Part shown: positions 63,236-64,000 of the stretch, in pieces | How positions within the stretch are numbered: the stretch's first letter is position 1 | Layout: every line of letters begins with the position of its first letter | Assembly (NCBI GenBank): GCA_008921705.1 | Contig: VFFE01006609.1 | Span: forward strand, 696,824-760,823 | Origin: Burhinus oedicnemus | Taxonomy: Eukaryota > Chordata > Aves > Charadriiformes > Burhinidae | Direction: 5' to 3' | Length of the DNA stretch: 64,000 nucleotides | Notes under the pieces: generated by a model | What the model was told of the DNA's origin: nothing | The model's input: the letters and a program-made list of their open reading frames with translations, nothing else | Database searches by the model: none | Position numbers and translations under genes: made by a program

Positions 63236-64000
63236 AGCACTATGTCATCATGGAAATAGTCTTTCAACACTAAGGAAGAAGTTATTTAATTATGTTATTT
63301 TAACATTTAAATGGACACAAACTGGAGAGAATGAGTAACAGAAGGAAAATATACATGATTGAACATTAATATTTTACTGTAAAAGAATTAAATATCCTAA
63401 GGAAATAATGAAAACGAGTTACTTCTTCCAGATGATAGTTAAAGTTTGATGAAATAATAATAAAAAATTAATCTTCCAGTTGAACGAAAATACTCCATAT
63501 GTTGTTAAATATGCCTAAATTTGAATTCAATTTTGTTGGTTTTCTGTCTCAGCCAACTGTTGTTTATAGGGATCAACTGGCTACAAATAAAGACCAAGAC
63601 ATCCGTTTTTTTGTGTGGTCATCTTAACTTTTATCACATGATTTTTCTTTTGGATCCTACTGCTGTCCAAATCCTTGAGGGCAAGGCAGAAGTAAATGGC
63701 TAAACAGAGTAAATTAATGTGTGAGAAGCATTTGTTTGTCTATATGTTCACGGAACATATTGTATTTAAATGCTTCGAGATTAAATACTGATTCTTTTTG
63801 AGAACTAAACCGGTGCATTTAGGACCATTGTAACCATGGAACAGACACCTTATGGATCTTAGAGCATTGTTTTATATCTTATTTGTATTTTTCCATCTGC
63901 CAGTGCAGCTGTGACAGTGGAGCTGAATGACATTCTTGCACTTTGTGTTCTGCATCTGCTCCATAACTGTTTATCTCTAAACCTTTTTGTTCTGTGCCAT
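63236..64000. other. Unique non-coding DNA to the window end
   Basis: AT-rich, with no gene, RNA or clear transposon. ATCCTTGAGGGCAAGGCAGA near 63670 weakly resembles the same kind of ancient repeat as at 63158, but is too short to call. Confidence 0.55.

Noticed and set aside
1..64000. CRISPR arrays, tRNA or rRNA genes, bacterial operons or phage-type systems.
   Set aside because: No regularly spaced repeats, cloverleaf signature, operon-like gene packing or ribosome-binding pattern was seen; the DNA is vertebrate in character.

Overview
The window looks like nuclear non-coding DNA from a bird. It is AT-rich, poor in CpG, has no long coding frames outside transposons, and carries CR1 LINE fragments of several ages plus one LTR of a type I associate with avian endogenous retroviruses. 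I found no intact host protein gene, no convincing coding exon, and no rRNA, tRNA, CRISPR array or bacterial-type operon. The most likely setting is a gene desert or the inside of a very long intron. The sequence alone cannot decide which, although long T-runs outnumber long A-runs on the given strand.

Layout. Positions 1-1227 appear to be one LTR in forward orientation, split by a reverse-orientation CR1 (about 294-848). From 1.2 to 22.5 kb the DNA is mostly unique, with T-tracts, small hairpins, a purine-rich block (13.6-14.0 kb), a short ancient repeat (about 13.0 kb) and a possible MIR-like scrap (12.15 kb). At 22.56-23.0 kb there is a heavily decayed forward CR1. A GC-rich island lies at 24.48-24.78 kb. 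From 25 to 32 kb the DNA is unique, with a 25-A run, a C-rich quadruplex-type motif and a 22-bp perfect palindrome. From 32.6 to 34.4 kb there is a second very old forward CR1, followed by a MIR-like SINE (34.75-34.91 kb). From 41.0 to 42.74 kb lies the best preserved element, a forward CR1 with most of its reverse transcriptase and its 3' end; it is dead through frameshifts, stops and loss of both catalytic aspartates in motif C. At 46.6-47.4 kb there is a fourth forward CR1, of intermediate age. The remainder to 64 kb is unique, with pyrimidine-rich stretches and one ancient amniote-type repeat (about 62.99-63.24 kb).

The identifiable proteins are all broken reverse transcriptase pieces, so no set of genes works together here. 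The value of the window is as a record of transposon layers: MIR-like and old CR1 pieces first, then the 46.6 kb CR1 and the 41 kb CR1, with the LTR and the CR1 nested in it probably youngest. I did not find a previously undescribed biological system. The items most worth checking are the nested CR1-in-LTR structure, the motif C decay, the 22-bp palindrome and the quadruplex motif.
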